Assembly (NCBI GenBank): GCA_030653405.1
Contig: JAURZO010000072.1
Coordinates: forward strand, 1-26,392
Length of the DNA: 26,392 bases
Direction of reading: 5' to 3'
Source of the DNA: Zwartia sp.
Lineage (GTDB): Bacteria > Pseudomonadota > Gammaproteobacteria > Burkholderiales > Burkholderiaceae_B
Shown here piece by piece: positions 1 to 7,732 of this stretch. Below the pieces are notes generated by a model. It was not told the origin of the DNA. It did not search any database and saw nothing but the letters and a program-made list of their open reading frames with translations. Both the position numbers and the translations under genes were made by a program. The first letter of the stretch is position 1; each line of letters begins with the position of its first letter.

Positions 1-940
1 TGAGTTTCCGACACGCCGGGGGACATTAAAAGCCTTGAACGACGTATCGTTTTCGATTGCGGCAGGTGAGGTTGTGGGCGTGGTGGGTGAATCGGGGGCG
101 GGCAAGTCCCTTACCGGTGCCGCCATTATCGGTTTGCTCGAGCCTCCGGGTCGTATTTCCGGGGGTGAGGTTCTGCTCGAAGGCAGACGCATTGACAACC
201 TGACCGACGATCAGATGCGAACGATTCGTGGGCGAGAGATCGGCGCGATTTTTCAGGATCCCTTGACGTCTCTCAATCCGCTCTACACGGTCGGTCATCA
301 GCTTGCCGAGACGATCGTGACGCATTTGCCGATGACCTGGTCGCAGGCGCGCCAACGGGCGATCGAGCTGCTTGAGTCGACGGGTATTCCAGCCGCACGC
401 GAGCGTATTGATCACTATCCCCATCAGTTTTCCGGCGGGATGCGTCAACGTGTCGTGATCGCACTGGCTTTGGCCGCGCAACCAAAACTCATCGTGGCGG
501 ACGAGCCGACTACCGCCTTGGATGTTTCCATCCAGGCACAGATTATCGAATTGCTAAAAAAAATGTGCCGTGAACAAGGTGCGGCCGTCATGTTGATCAC
601 GCACGATATGGGTGTGATTGCCGAAACTGCTGATCGCGTGGTGGTGATGTATGCAGGTCGTGTCGCCGAAATCGGTAAGGTGCGTGATGTGATCCATTCG
701 CCGCGCCATCCTTACACCGTCGGCTTGATGGGCTCCATTCCTTCGATTCATCGTCATGTCGAGCGGTTAGTGCAGATCGACGGCACCATGCCAAGACTGA
801 CCGCGATCCCAAAGGGCTGTGCGTTTAATCCACGCTGCCCCAGGGTGATGGATCGCTGTCGTGAAGAGCGCCCCGAAATCATACAAGTCGGCTCATCGCA
901 AGCGGCCTGTTGGTTGCATGAGCAAAGGGAGGCGTCATGA
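1..940 (+). CDS. Oligopeptide/dipeptide-type ABC transporter ATPase, OppD/DppD-like (5' end outside window)
   Basis: This is a cytoplasmic ATPase subunit of a peptide, opine or nickel-type ABC importer. The frame is open back to base 2 and reads a typical OppD N-terminal stretch (EFPTRRGTLKALNDVSF), so the TTG at 35 is internal and the true start lies upstream of the window. Visible motifs are Walker A (GESGAGKS), the signature SGGMRQR, Walker B with DEPTTALDVS, and the C-terminal oligo_HPY region with RHPYTVGL and a Cys-rich tail (GCAFNPRCP...C). The family keeps these tail cysteines, and in some members they hold an iron-sulfur cluster. Its stop overlaps the next ATPase by 4 bp (ATGA), with a clear ribosome site (AAAGGGAGG) just before. 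The matching permease and binding-protein genes should lie upstream, outside the window, so the substrate cannot be judged. Confidence 0.93.
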   Translation, partial: EFPTRRGTLKALNDVSFSIAAGEVVGVVGESGAGKSLTGAAIIGLLEPPGRISGGEVLLEGRRIDNLTDDQMRTIRGREIGAIFQDPLTSLNPLYTVGHQLAETIVTHLPMTWSQARQRAIELLESTGIPAARERIDHYPHQFSGGMRQRVVIALALAAQPKLIVADEPTTALDVSIQAQIIELLKKMCREQGAAVMLITHDMGVIAETADRVVVMYAGRVAEIGKVRDVIHSPRHPYTVGLMGSIPSIHRHVERLVQIDGTMPRLTAIPKGCAFNPRCPRVMDRCREERPEIIQVGSSQAACWLHEQREAS

Positions 941-1941
941 GTACAGAGCGTCCTTTAGTCGAAGTCCACGATGCCGCCCGCTGGTTTGATGTCTCGGCCC
1001 CTTGGCTTGAGCGCGTGTTGTCACGCAAACCACGCAGCATTCTTCGCGCAGTCGACGGCGTGTCATTCGGTATTCGCAAGGGCGAAACCTTGGCGCTGGT
1101 CGGAGAGTCCGGTTGTGGCAAGTCCACCATTGCCCGCATGCTGGTGGGTCTTTATCCGCTCACCCGTGGCACCATCACCTTCGATGGTCAGCCTATTTCA
1201 AACATGCAGGGACGTTCCGGTCTGGCCTTGCGCAAGCGCTTGCAGATGATTTTTCAGGATCCCTATGCGAGCTTGAATCCGCGTTGGCGCGTGGGTCGAA
1301 TCATTGCGGAGCCCATGTTGGCGCATACGACGATGACCGAGCAGGAACGAGATGCCCGTGTGGATGTGTTACTGACGCAGGTGGGATTGCACCCGTCCGA
1401 CAAATCCCGCTTTCCGCATCAGTTTTCCGGTGGACAAAGACAGCGCATTTCTATCGCGCGCGCCTTAGCGGTCAATCCTGAGTTTCTGGTGTGTGACGAG
1501 CCCACTTCGGCGCTGGATGTTTCTGTCCAGGCGCAGGTCCTGAACATCATGAAAGACCTGCAGAGAAATCTCGGTCTGACCTATCTGTTCATTTCGCATA
1601 ACCTTGCAGTTGTGCACCATGTGGCGGATCGCGTGGGGGTGATGTATCTCGGGCGAATTGTCGAAATCGCCGACCGGGATACCTTGTTTGCCAATCCTCA
1701 GCATCCTTATACGCGCATGCTGCTGTCCGCCATCCCAGATATGACAGGGCAGGGACGCAAGCGAACGCCTGTCGCAGGCGAGGTGCCCAACCCGCTCAAT
1801 CCACCTTCAGGCTGCACCTTTCACCCGCGTTGTCCGTTCGTGCGCGAGCGCTGCAAGATCGAAGCACCCGCGACACAGAACTTCAAAGGTGTTGAAATCG
1901 CCTGCCACGGGGTCGCAGAGGGATGGCCGATGCAGGTTTAG
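937..1941 (+). CDS. Oligopeptide/dipeptide-type ABC transporter ATPase, OppF/DppF-like
   Basis: This is the second ATPase of the same importer, 334 residues, which is normal for OppF/DppF. Walker A is GESGCGKST, the signature is FSGGQRQRISIARAL, Walker B is followed by DEPTSALDVSVQ, and the oligo_HPY C-terminus contains QHPYTRMLL and the Cys-rich GCTFHPRCPF...C tail. The start ATG overlaps the stop of the OppD-like gene (ATGA), so the two are translationally coupled. Together they would form the ATPase heterodimer that drives import through a permease pair encoded upstream. It is the last gene of that operon: the next gene, 19 bp further on, is on the opposite strand. I see no convincing intrinsic terminator in the short gap. 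Peptide, opine and nickel importers share these ATPases, so the substrate is open. Confidence 0.94.
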   Translation: MSTERPLVEVHDAARWFDVSAPWLERVLSRKPRSILRAVDGVSFGIRKGETLALVGESGCGKSTIARMLVGLYPLTRGTITFDGQPISNMQGRSGLALRKRLQMIFQDPYASLNPRWRVGRIIAEPMLAHTTMTEQERDARVDVLLTQVGLHPSDKSRFPHQFSGGQRQRISIARALAVNPEFLVCDEPTSALDVSVQAQVLNIMKDLQRNLGLTYLFISHNLAVVHHVADRVGVMYLGRIVEIADRDTLFANPQHPYTRMLLSAIPDMTGQGRKRTPVAGEVPNPLNPPSGCTFHPRCPFVRERCKIEAPATQNFKGVEIACHGVAEGWPMQV

Positions 1942-1960
1942 TTTTTGTCTGAGCGTTCAA

Positions 1961-2476
1961 TCAGTGTATCGAGGGCGGCTTGCCACCCGGGTAGGGCGTG
2001 TCGTCCAGGTCATCACCCTCCGCGTCATCGCCCTCGATATCTTCCAGCAACTCGAGGTCTGGATCCGGCAGGGCCTCTTCCGTCAAATCAAATGGGAGCA
2101 GTTCTGAGAGCTCCATTGAAAAGTCGAATTCGTCACCCTTTTCATCCAGGCGCACAAAACGTGCTTCGGGATCTTCGGTGATCTGGATGGCCCAGAGATA
2201 TTGGCAGTCGTACACCTCGGTATCCAGATCCAGGCCGCCACGGTTACCCACAAATCGTGCGCCTGGTCCCCCCATCTGAACGTGAGTGGCCTTTTCGTCA
2301 GGCGTGTCATCCACACCCAGCGGGATCGCGAAAATGACCCATTCGGCGTCGTCATCCATCCCGATCTCGGCCAGTACGGACTTGCCCATATAGGCACTCA
2401 GACCATCGGCAGTCTTGCCGAGCATGGCCAGTTCTTCTTCGGTAAAGCGTAGAGCGAAATCGGATGTGTTCATCAT
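1961..2476 (-). CDS. Acidic protein of unknown function
   Basis: A 171-residue protein that I do not recognise. It starts with two consecutive Met codons, so either may be used, and no strong ribosome site is visible. There is no signal peptide or membrane segment, so it is probably cytosolic. The first 135 residues look folded, with aromatic and glycine-rich stretches such as GGPGARFVGNRGG and YDCQYLWAIQI, and the rest is very acidic (LELLEDIEGDDAEGDDLDD), ending in a Pro/Gly-rich tail. It is transcribed divergently from ettA and convergently with the ABC ATPase pair, so it has no obvious operon partners. That the frame is real is supported by its length, its clean fit between neighbours and its globular composition. 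Function cannot be assigned. Confidence 0.8.
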   Translation of the reverse strand: MMNTSDFALRFTEEELAMLGKTADGLSAYMGKSVLAEIGMDDDAEWVIFAIPLGVDDTPDEKATHVQMGGPGARFVGNRGGLDLDTEVYDCQYLWAIQITEDPEARFVRLDEKGDEFDFSMELSELLPFDLTEEALPDPDLELLEDIEGDDAEGDDLDDTPYPGGKPPSIH

Positions 2477-2565
2477 GAATCAAGGCAGGGGCGGTAGCAA
2501 AAGTGACAGCCGGGAGGGAAAAATGCTGCAAGCCCCTATGATAGCCGCTCAAATCCCGCGATGAC

Positions 2566-2594
2566 CTGCCAACAGACCCTCCAAGCCCTACAAT
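2566..2594 (+). promoter_or_regulatory. Putative sigma70-type promoter of ettA
   Basis: A -10 hexamer TACAAT at 2589-2594 (5 of 6 consensus bases) lies 17 bp downstream of a weak -35, CTGCCA at 2566-2571 (4 of 6). This would start transcription near 2601, about 28 bases before the ettA ATG. A 6-bp inverted repeat (ACAATA, GACT, TATTGT; 2590-2605) overlaps the -10 and the predicted start point. Assigned by eye only. Confidence 0.4.
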
Positions 2595-2628
2595 AGACTT
2601 ATTGTCGTTTCTACTCTTTGACGGACTT

Positions 2629-4302
2629 ATGGCTCAATACGTATACACCATGCACCGCGTGGGCAAAATTGTTCCCCCCAAGCGCCAGATTTTGCGCGAT
2701 ATCTCCCTGTCGTTTTTCCCTGGTGCAAAAATTGGCGTGTTGGGGCTCAACGGTTCAGGTAAGTCAACCCTGCTCAAAATCATGGCGGGCGTGGATAAGG
2801 AAATCGAAGGCGAGGCCGTGCCGATGCCCGGTCTGAACATTGGTTACCTTGAGCAAGAACCCAAGCTCAATCCTGACCATACTGTGCGTCAGGCCGTCGA
2901 GGAGGGCATGGGTCCTGTCGTCGCAGCCAAAAAACGCCTTGACGAGGTGTATGCGGCCTATGCCGAGCCCGACGCCGATTTTGATGCGCTCGCAGCCGAA
3001 CAGGCCGATCTCGAGGCCATCATTGCTGCCGCAGCCTCTAGCGGCTCGGATGACACCGAAACACAAATGGAAATCGCAGCCGATGCGTTACGTCTGCCTC
3101 CCTGGGATGCCAACGTTGGCAAGTTGTCCGGTGGTGAAAAGCGTCGCGTCGCTTTGTGCCGTCTGCTGTTGTCCAAGCCCGATATGCTGCTGCTTGATGA
3201 GCCGACTAACCACCTGGATGCAGAGAGTGTCGAGTGGTTGGAGCAGTTTCTCGCCAAATTCCCAGGGACGGTCGTAGGCGTCACCCACGACCGTTATTTT
3301 CTGGACAATGCCGCCGAGTGGATCCTCGAACTCGATCGTGGACACGGCATTCCCTGGAAGGGGAACTACAGTTCATGGCTTGAGCAAAAGAACGATCGCT
3401 TAAAGCAAGAAGAGTCGAACGAATCCGCACGTCAAAAGACCATCAAGAAAGAACTTGAATGGGTGCGTCAAAATGCCAAAGGCCGCCAGGCCAAGGCCAA
3501 GGCACGTATGACGCGCTTTGAGGAACTGTCCTCCCACGAGTATCAAAAGCGGAACGAAACTCAGGAGATTTTTATCCCTGTGGCCGAGCGCCTGGGTAAT
3601 GAGGCGATTGAGTTCGTGAACGTCAACAAAGCCTTTGGCGACAAGCTGTTGATGGACAACGTCAGCTTCCGTGTACCACCTGGCGCGATTGTCGGCATTA
3701 TCGGGCCGAACGGCGCAGGTAAGTCGACGCTTTTCCGCATGATCGCTGGACAGGATAAGCCTGACAGCGGCGAGGTCAATATCGGCCAGACCGTTAAGAT
3801 CGCCTTTGTCGATCAGTCACGCGATGCCTTGCCCGATGCAAAGACCGTGTTTGACACGATTGCAGACGGTGCGGATCTGTTGACGGTTGGCCGTTTTGAA
3901 ATGCCTGCGCGCGCCTATCTCGGTCGTTTCAATTTCAAAGGCGCGGACCAAGGCAAGAAAGTCGGTCAGCTCTCGGGCGGTGAGCGTGGTCGCTTGCATT
4001 TGGCCAAGACACTCATCACGGGCGGCAACGTGTTGCTGCTGGACGAGCCGTCAAACGATCTGGATGTTGAGACCTTGCGTGCGCTTGAGGATGCCTTGCT
4101 GGAGTTCGCAGGCTCAGTGATGGTGATCAGCCATGACCGCTGGTTCCTGGACCGGATTGCGACACACATCCTGGCCTTCGAGGGCGACTCGCAGCTGGTG
4201 TTCTTTGATGGCAACTATCAGGAATACGAAGCTGACAAGAAGCGCCGCTTAGGTGAGGCAGGTGCCGCGCCCAAGCGAATTCGTTACAAAGCGTTGCGTT
4301 AA
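2629..4302 (+). CDS. ettA: Energy-dependent translational throttle protein EttA (ABC-F)
   Basis: EttA is a soluble ABC-F ATPase that binds the ribosomal E site and gates entry into the elongation cycle according to ATP/ADP. The ATG at 2629 gives the family N-terminus MAQYVYTMHRV and 557 residues, close to the 555 of E. coli. An in-frame TTG at 2602 would add nine unrelated residues and is rejected. Two ABC domains are visible: the first with GLNGSGKST at 39-47, LSGGEKRR near 166-173 and LLLDEPTNHLD; the second with GPNGAGKST at 359-367, LSGGERGR and LLLDEPSNDLD. Between them, about 245-310, is the Lys/Arg/Glu-rich linker that contacts P-site tRNA. There are no membrane segments. It is monocistronic in this window, facing livF tail-to-tail. 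Confidence 0.97.
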   Translation: MAQYVYTMHRVGKIVPPKRQILRDISLSFFPGAKIGVLGLNGSGKSTLLKIMAGVDKEIEGEAVPMPGLNIGYLEQEPKLNPDHTVRQAVEEGMGPVVAAKKRLDEVYAAYAEPDADFDALAAEQADLEAIIAAAASSGSDDTETQMEIAADALRLPPWDANVGKLSGGEKRRVALCRLLLSKPDMLLLDEPTNHLDAESVEWLEQFLAKFPGTVVGVTHDRYFLDNAAEWILELDRGHGIPWKGNYSSWLEQKNDRLKQEESNESARQKTIKKELEWVRQNAKGRQAKAKARMTRFEELSSHEYQKRNETQEIFIPVAERLGNEAIEFVNVNKAFGDKLLMDNVSFRVPPGAIVGIIGPNGAGKSTLFRMIAGQDKPDSGEVNIGQTVKIAFVDQSRDALPDAKTVFDTIADGADLLTVGRFEMPARAYLGRFNFKGADQGKKVGQLSGGERGRLHLAKTLITGGNVLLLDEPSNDLDVETLRALEDALLEFAGSVMVISHDRWFLDRIATHILAFEGDSQLVFFDGNYQEYEADKKRRLGEAGAAPKRIRYKALR

Positions 4303-4313
4303 AAATCGCTGAG

Positions 4314-4338
4314 CTGTCGTGAACGCGCTTTACGACAG
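4314..4338 (-). terminator. Possible weak terminator hairpin of the liv operon
   Basis: CTGTCGT at 4314-4320 pairs with ACGACAG at 4332-4338 across an 11-base loop, a 7-bp stem that includes the livF stop codon. On the minus strand it is followed, about nine bases later, by a run of five T. On the plus strand, as an end for ettA, no T run follows. The distance from stem to T run makes this a weak candidate. Confidence 0.35.
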
Positions 4339-5034
4339 ATAGCTATTGACCAAGTCACGGCTCGCCAGTAACTCTCTGGCGGGTCCTTCCATCGCGCAGA
4401 CTCCATTACGCAAGACCATGGCGCGATCCGCGTATTCGAGCGCCAACATGGCGACCTGCTCGACCAGAATAATGGCAAGTCCCTGATCCGCGAGACCACG
4501 CAAGGTCGTCATAATCAGTTGCACGACCTGAGGTGCCAGACCGAGAGAAGGTTCATCGAGCATTAACACCTTGGGCTGCATCATCAAACCACGCGCCACC
4601 GCCAGCATTTGTTGCTCGCCGCCTGAAAGCGCCGATCCCGGTATGCTTTGACGCTCTTTCAGGATCGGAAAGCGGATCCATTGCTCTTCGAGAGTCTGAT
4701 GAGTCACGGCTCGATCCAGACCGATATTTTTTGCCCCGATCAACAAATTATCCCGAACAGAGAGGCCAGGAATAATTTGTCGACCTTGTGGAATATGGAT
4801 GATGCCAAGCTTGGGAAGTTTGTGCGCGGGGACACCTTGAATGTTCTCCCCATTAAAAGAAATCTCGCCCGTTTCGATAGGGAGAAGCGCGGACAATGCT
4901 CTGAGCAGCGATGTTTTTCCAGCACCATTGGCACCAATGACGGTGAACAGTTCGCCTTCCTGCACGTTGAGACTGATGTCCTTTAACACTTGGTTGGCAC
5001 CAATCTTGGCGGAGATGTGTTGAGCATGAATCAT
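4330..5034 (-). CDS. livF: Branched-chain amino acid-type ABC transporter ATPase LivF
   Basis: This cytoplasmic ATPase of a HAAT-family (Liv-type) importer has 234 residues, the usual LivF size. Walker A is GANGAGKT at 34-41, the signature LSGGEQQML, Walker B MLDEPSLGLAP, followed by the H-loop-equivalent region ILVEQ. Its ATG overlaps the stop of the upstream fused permease/ATPase by 4 bp (ATGA). It would pair with the LivG domain of that protein. It is the last gene of the nine-gene operon. Liv-type transporters also carry aromatic, aliphatic and dicarboxylic acids. Because this one is joined to an acyl-CoA ligase and β-oxidation-type enzymes, I infer that its cargo is the acid degraded by those enzymes rather than an amino acid. 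Confidence 0.93.
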   Translation of the reverse strand: MIHAQHISAKIGANQVLKDISLNVQEGELFTVIGANGAGKTSLLRALSALLPIETGEISFNGENIQGVPAHKLPKLGIIHIPQGRQIIPGLSVRDNLLIGAKNIGLDRAVTHQTLEEQWIRFPILKERQSIPGSALSGGEQQMLAVARGLMMQPKVLMLDEPSLGLAPQVVQLIMTTLRGLADQGLAIILVEQVAMLALEYADRAMVLRNGVCAMEGPARELLASRDLVNSYLS

Positions 5035-6842
5035 GCTTTTGCTCCTGTACCCAGATAGGCTTGAATCACATCAGGGTTCTTTTGGATATCGGCTGGACTG
5101 CCATCCGCGATCAGTTTTCCAAAGTTCAACACACTCACCGTATCGCACACTGACATGACAAACTCCATGTTGTGCTCAACCAGCAGAATCGTGATCCCGA
5201 GCGCACGTAGCTTTTTAATGACTTGGGCGATTTCTTGCGCCTCCTGACTGTTCATGCCCGCGATCGGCTCGTCCAGCAGCAAGATTTTTGGACATTGTGC
5301 GATGGCGCGCGCCAACTCAAGAAGTTTGCGATGTCCGTATGGCAGTTGCCCCGGGAGTTGGTGCGCAGCATGCGCGATACCAAAAAAATCCAGGATGGCT
5401 AAACAGTCCTCTTGCGCGGCGCGCTCGGGCTCAGCCCCTGACAGCCACGTGCCGAAATCTCGAAGATATGACTGCCGATGCTCAATCCCGAGCATCACGT
5501 TATCGAGCACCGAGACACCCTCAATCAGTTGCAAGTTCTGGAAGGTGCGGGCGAGTCCATGTTGCGCTCTTTGCGCGACATCGAAAGCTGAAATATCTTG
5601 CCCATCAATCTTGATTGAACCTTGGTCGGGACGATAAACACCTGCGATCATATTAATGATGGTCGATTTGCCCGCGCCATTGGGACCGATGAGTCCATGG
5701 ATGGAGCCACCTTGAACATCGATTGAAACCGCATCAACGGCTTTCAGACCGCTGTAGCTCTTGCTGATGCCATTGATCGTGAGTGTGGCCTGGGTCCCTC
5801 GCATGTTTTCCATGATGGCGGGAAGCGCCTGTTTCTCGTCATTAGCCGTCGCACGGGAGACGGCAGTATCCGCGAGTGAAGATTGTTGACTGAAACGATG
5901 TCTGATACTTTCAATGATCCCGGCAGCGCCTTTGGGAAATAATAAAAGGACGATTAAAAGGATAAGGCCATAAATCAACAGACCATATTTATCGATGCCA
6001 GCAATGACCTCGACGATGGCCAGCAGGATGAGGGTGCCAAGCAGCGGACCGCTTTTCGTGCCAAGGCCACCCACCACAGCGGCGATTAACAACGCGATAC
6101 TGAGTCTGACGGAAAACGCATCGCTGCCCACATAACCAGATTGATGAGCGAAAAAAGCGCCACCCAGACCCGCGAGTGCCGCTGCAAAAGCAAAAATACC
6201 CGCTTTCCAGCGGCTCACATTGATGCCGACGGACGCGGCAAACACTTCAGACTCGCGAATCGCGCGTAGATTGCGCCCCAAGCGCCCCTGCTCGATAAAG
6301 TCGGAAATCAGCTGGATCACAAACAGGCTGAGACCTGCGATGTAAAAGAACACCGTTGGCCCTAATTTCGACAGTCCGAAATCCAAGGTCGGGATGCTGC
6401 TTAAACCCATCGCGCCGCCGGTCAGGCCGATCCACCGTTGAGCGAGAATGTCCAGGATGTACCCGACAGCCAGCGTCGTCATCGCGAGATACAAACCGCG
6501 TGTACGCAGCGCGAACACGCCGACTAATGCGCCGCCAGCCGCGGCCAGAAGCATGCCAAATAAAATAGACAAGGGCACCGGCCAGCCGAGCTTGAGGGCA
6601 GTCAAGGCCGATCCGTAGGCACCCAGCGCGTAAAAGCCCGCTTGGCCAAGCGACATCTGACCAGAGAGTCCGAGCAGTAGGTTCAGTCCAATCACCGCGA
6701 TTGCGGTGTAAAAAAATGTTTGCGCTAAAAAGACGTAGAAGCCGTTGAGTGGCAACCAGGGAAAGATCACAAATACTGCCAAGGCGACAGCGTAAATTTT
6801 TCTATTAGATGACGGTTTGACTAAAGAATGATTACCGGACAT
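5031..6842 (-). CDS. Fused Liv-type ABC permease and ATPase (LivM-LivG)
   Basis: One polypeptide of 603 residues combines the second permease and one ATPase of a Liv-type importer. Residues about 15-310 are a LivM permease with many hydrophobic helices and the family stretch GLSGQMSLGQAGFYALGAYG. About 316-350 is a polar linker, and 351-603 is LivG, with Walker A GPNGAGKS at 386-393, Walker B LLLDEPIAGMN and the closing LLVEHNMEF. The start chosen is the ATG at 6842 (MSGNHSLV), which overlaps the livH stop by 11 bp. The open frame runs 46 codons further upstream, but only inside livH and with no permease-like sequence. Such fusions are known in betaproteobacteria. LivM and LivG are made in fixed 1:1 ratio and tied together at the membrane. 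Confidence 0.93.
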   Translation of the reverse strand: MSGNHSLVKPSSNRKIYAVALAVFVIFPWLPLNGFYVFLAQTFFYTAIAVIGLNLLLGLSGQMSLGQAGFYALGAYGSALTALKLGWPVPLSILFGMLLAAAGGALVGVFALRTRGLYLAMTTLAVGYILDILAQRWIGLTGGAMGLSSIPTLDFGLSKLGPTVFFYIAGLSLFVIQLISDFIEQGRLGRNLRAIRESEVFAASVGINVSRWKAGIFAFAAALAGLGGAFFAHQSGYVGSDAFSVRLSIALLIAAVVGGLGTKSGPLLGTLILLAIVEVIAGIDKYGLLIYGLILLIVLLLFPKGAAGIIESIRHRFSQQSSLADTAVSRATANDEKQALPAIMENMRGTQATLTINGISKSYSGLKAVDAVSIDVQGGSIHGLIGPNGAGKSTIINMIAGVYRPDQGSIKIDGQDISAFDVAQRAQHGLARTFQNLQLIEGVSVLDNVMLGIEHRQSYLRDFGTWLSGAEPERAAQEDCLAILDFFGIAHAAHQLPGQLPYGHRKLLELARAIAQCPKILLLDEPIAGMNSQEAQEIAQVIKKLRALGITILLVEHNMEFVMSVCDTVSVLNFGKLIADGSPADIQKNPDVIQAYLGTGAKA

Positions 6843-7731
6843 CTGAGCCTCGCTCTGAAAAAAGTCCCGAGGGCTTGATAGCGATAATGACGAGCGCGGC
6901 GAGCAAAGGGTACAGATCGCCAAAGCCCGAATCCAGATAATTGGAAAGCGATTCAAAAACACCGAACAGGATGCCGCCAATCAAGATTCCGATCGGATTG
7001 GCAAAGCCGCCAATGGCCGCCACAATCAGCGCCTTGATGGTAAAGACGAGCCCCATGTGCGGATTGATGGTGACGAGGGGCCCGATCAATATGCCTGCGA
7101 CTGCAGCCAGAATGGAGGCAATCACAAACACACCTGTTTTGACACGAAACGTATTAATCCCCAATAGCATCGCTGCCTCCGGATTGAAGGCAACGGCCTG
7201 GATGTTTTTTCCCCACCGAGAGTGAAACATAAAACCGTAAAACAAGCCGACGATCGTGACTGCGGCCACAATCACTAATATTTCTTCAAGAAAAAGACCC
7301 GCCCCAAGTACCTGCACGACCTCGTCGCGTTTGGTGCTAAAAAGCGGCGCAGAGTATTGGGAGGTCTTCCCAAAACCGAGTTCAATGACGTTTTGGAGGA
7401 TGAGCGCGATACCCGCTGTTGTCAGGATCCAAGAATACGCACCGACAGTGGATGCTTTCTTGCGGTCCAGTGGCTGAATGGCGATTCGATTCAAAAGCCA
7501 TCCCATCACAGCAAGAATGATCACGGTCGCAGCGATCGCGAGTCCCAGAGGCGCACCGATTTTTCTCAGAATTAAAATGAGAAAAGTGCCCACCATTAGA
7601 AAGTCACCTTGTCCAAAATTGACACGATGCGTGGTCAGGTGGGTGATGTAGAGGCCTAGCGCGACAAGGACGTAAATCGCCCCCATCGCCAGCCCGCCCG
7701 ATAACAGCTGGATAACGTTGCTCAGTTCCAT
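6832..7731 (-). CDS. livH: Branched-chain amino acid-type ABC transporter permease LivH
   Basis: A 299-residue inner-membrane permease, of normal length and strongly hydrophobic throughout with about eight or more helices. Family features include the N-terminal LLSGGLAMGAIYVLVALGL and the later HPxx-like/GGFANPIGILIGG stretch near the C-terminus. It would pair with the LivM domain of the next protein to form the channel. The start ATG at 7731 lies one base after the stop of the binding-protein gene, and its own stop lies 11 bp inside the fused livM-livG gene, so these genes are tightly co-translated. As for the other transporter genes, family membership is firm and the substrate is not. Confidence 0.94.
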   Translation of the reverse strand: MELSNVIQLLSGGLAMGAIYVLVALGLYITHLTTHRVNFGQGDFLMVGTFLILILRKIGAPLGLAIAATVIILAVMGWLLNRIAIQPLDRKKASTVGAYSWILTTAGIALILQNVIELGFGKTSQYSAPLFSTKRDEVVQVLGAGLFLEEILVIVAAVTIVGLFYGFMFHSRWGKNIQAVAFNPEAAMLLGINTFRVKTGVFVIASILAAVAGILIGPLVTINPHMGLVFTIKALIVAAIGGFANPIGILIGGILFGVFESLSNYLDSGFGDLYPLLAALVIIAIKPSGLFSERGSDVR

Positions 7732-7732
7732 A

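Noticed and set aside
35..37. TTG at 35 as start of the first ABC ATPase
   Set aside because: The frame continues upstream to the window edge with OppD-like residues, so the start is outside the window.
6843..6980. 46-codon N-terminal extension of the LivM-LivG fusion
   Set aside because: It lies wholly inside livH, is not permease-like, and the ATG at 6842 fits the family start.
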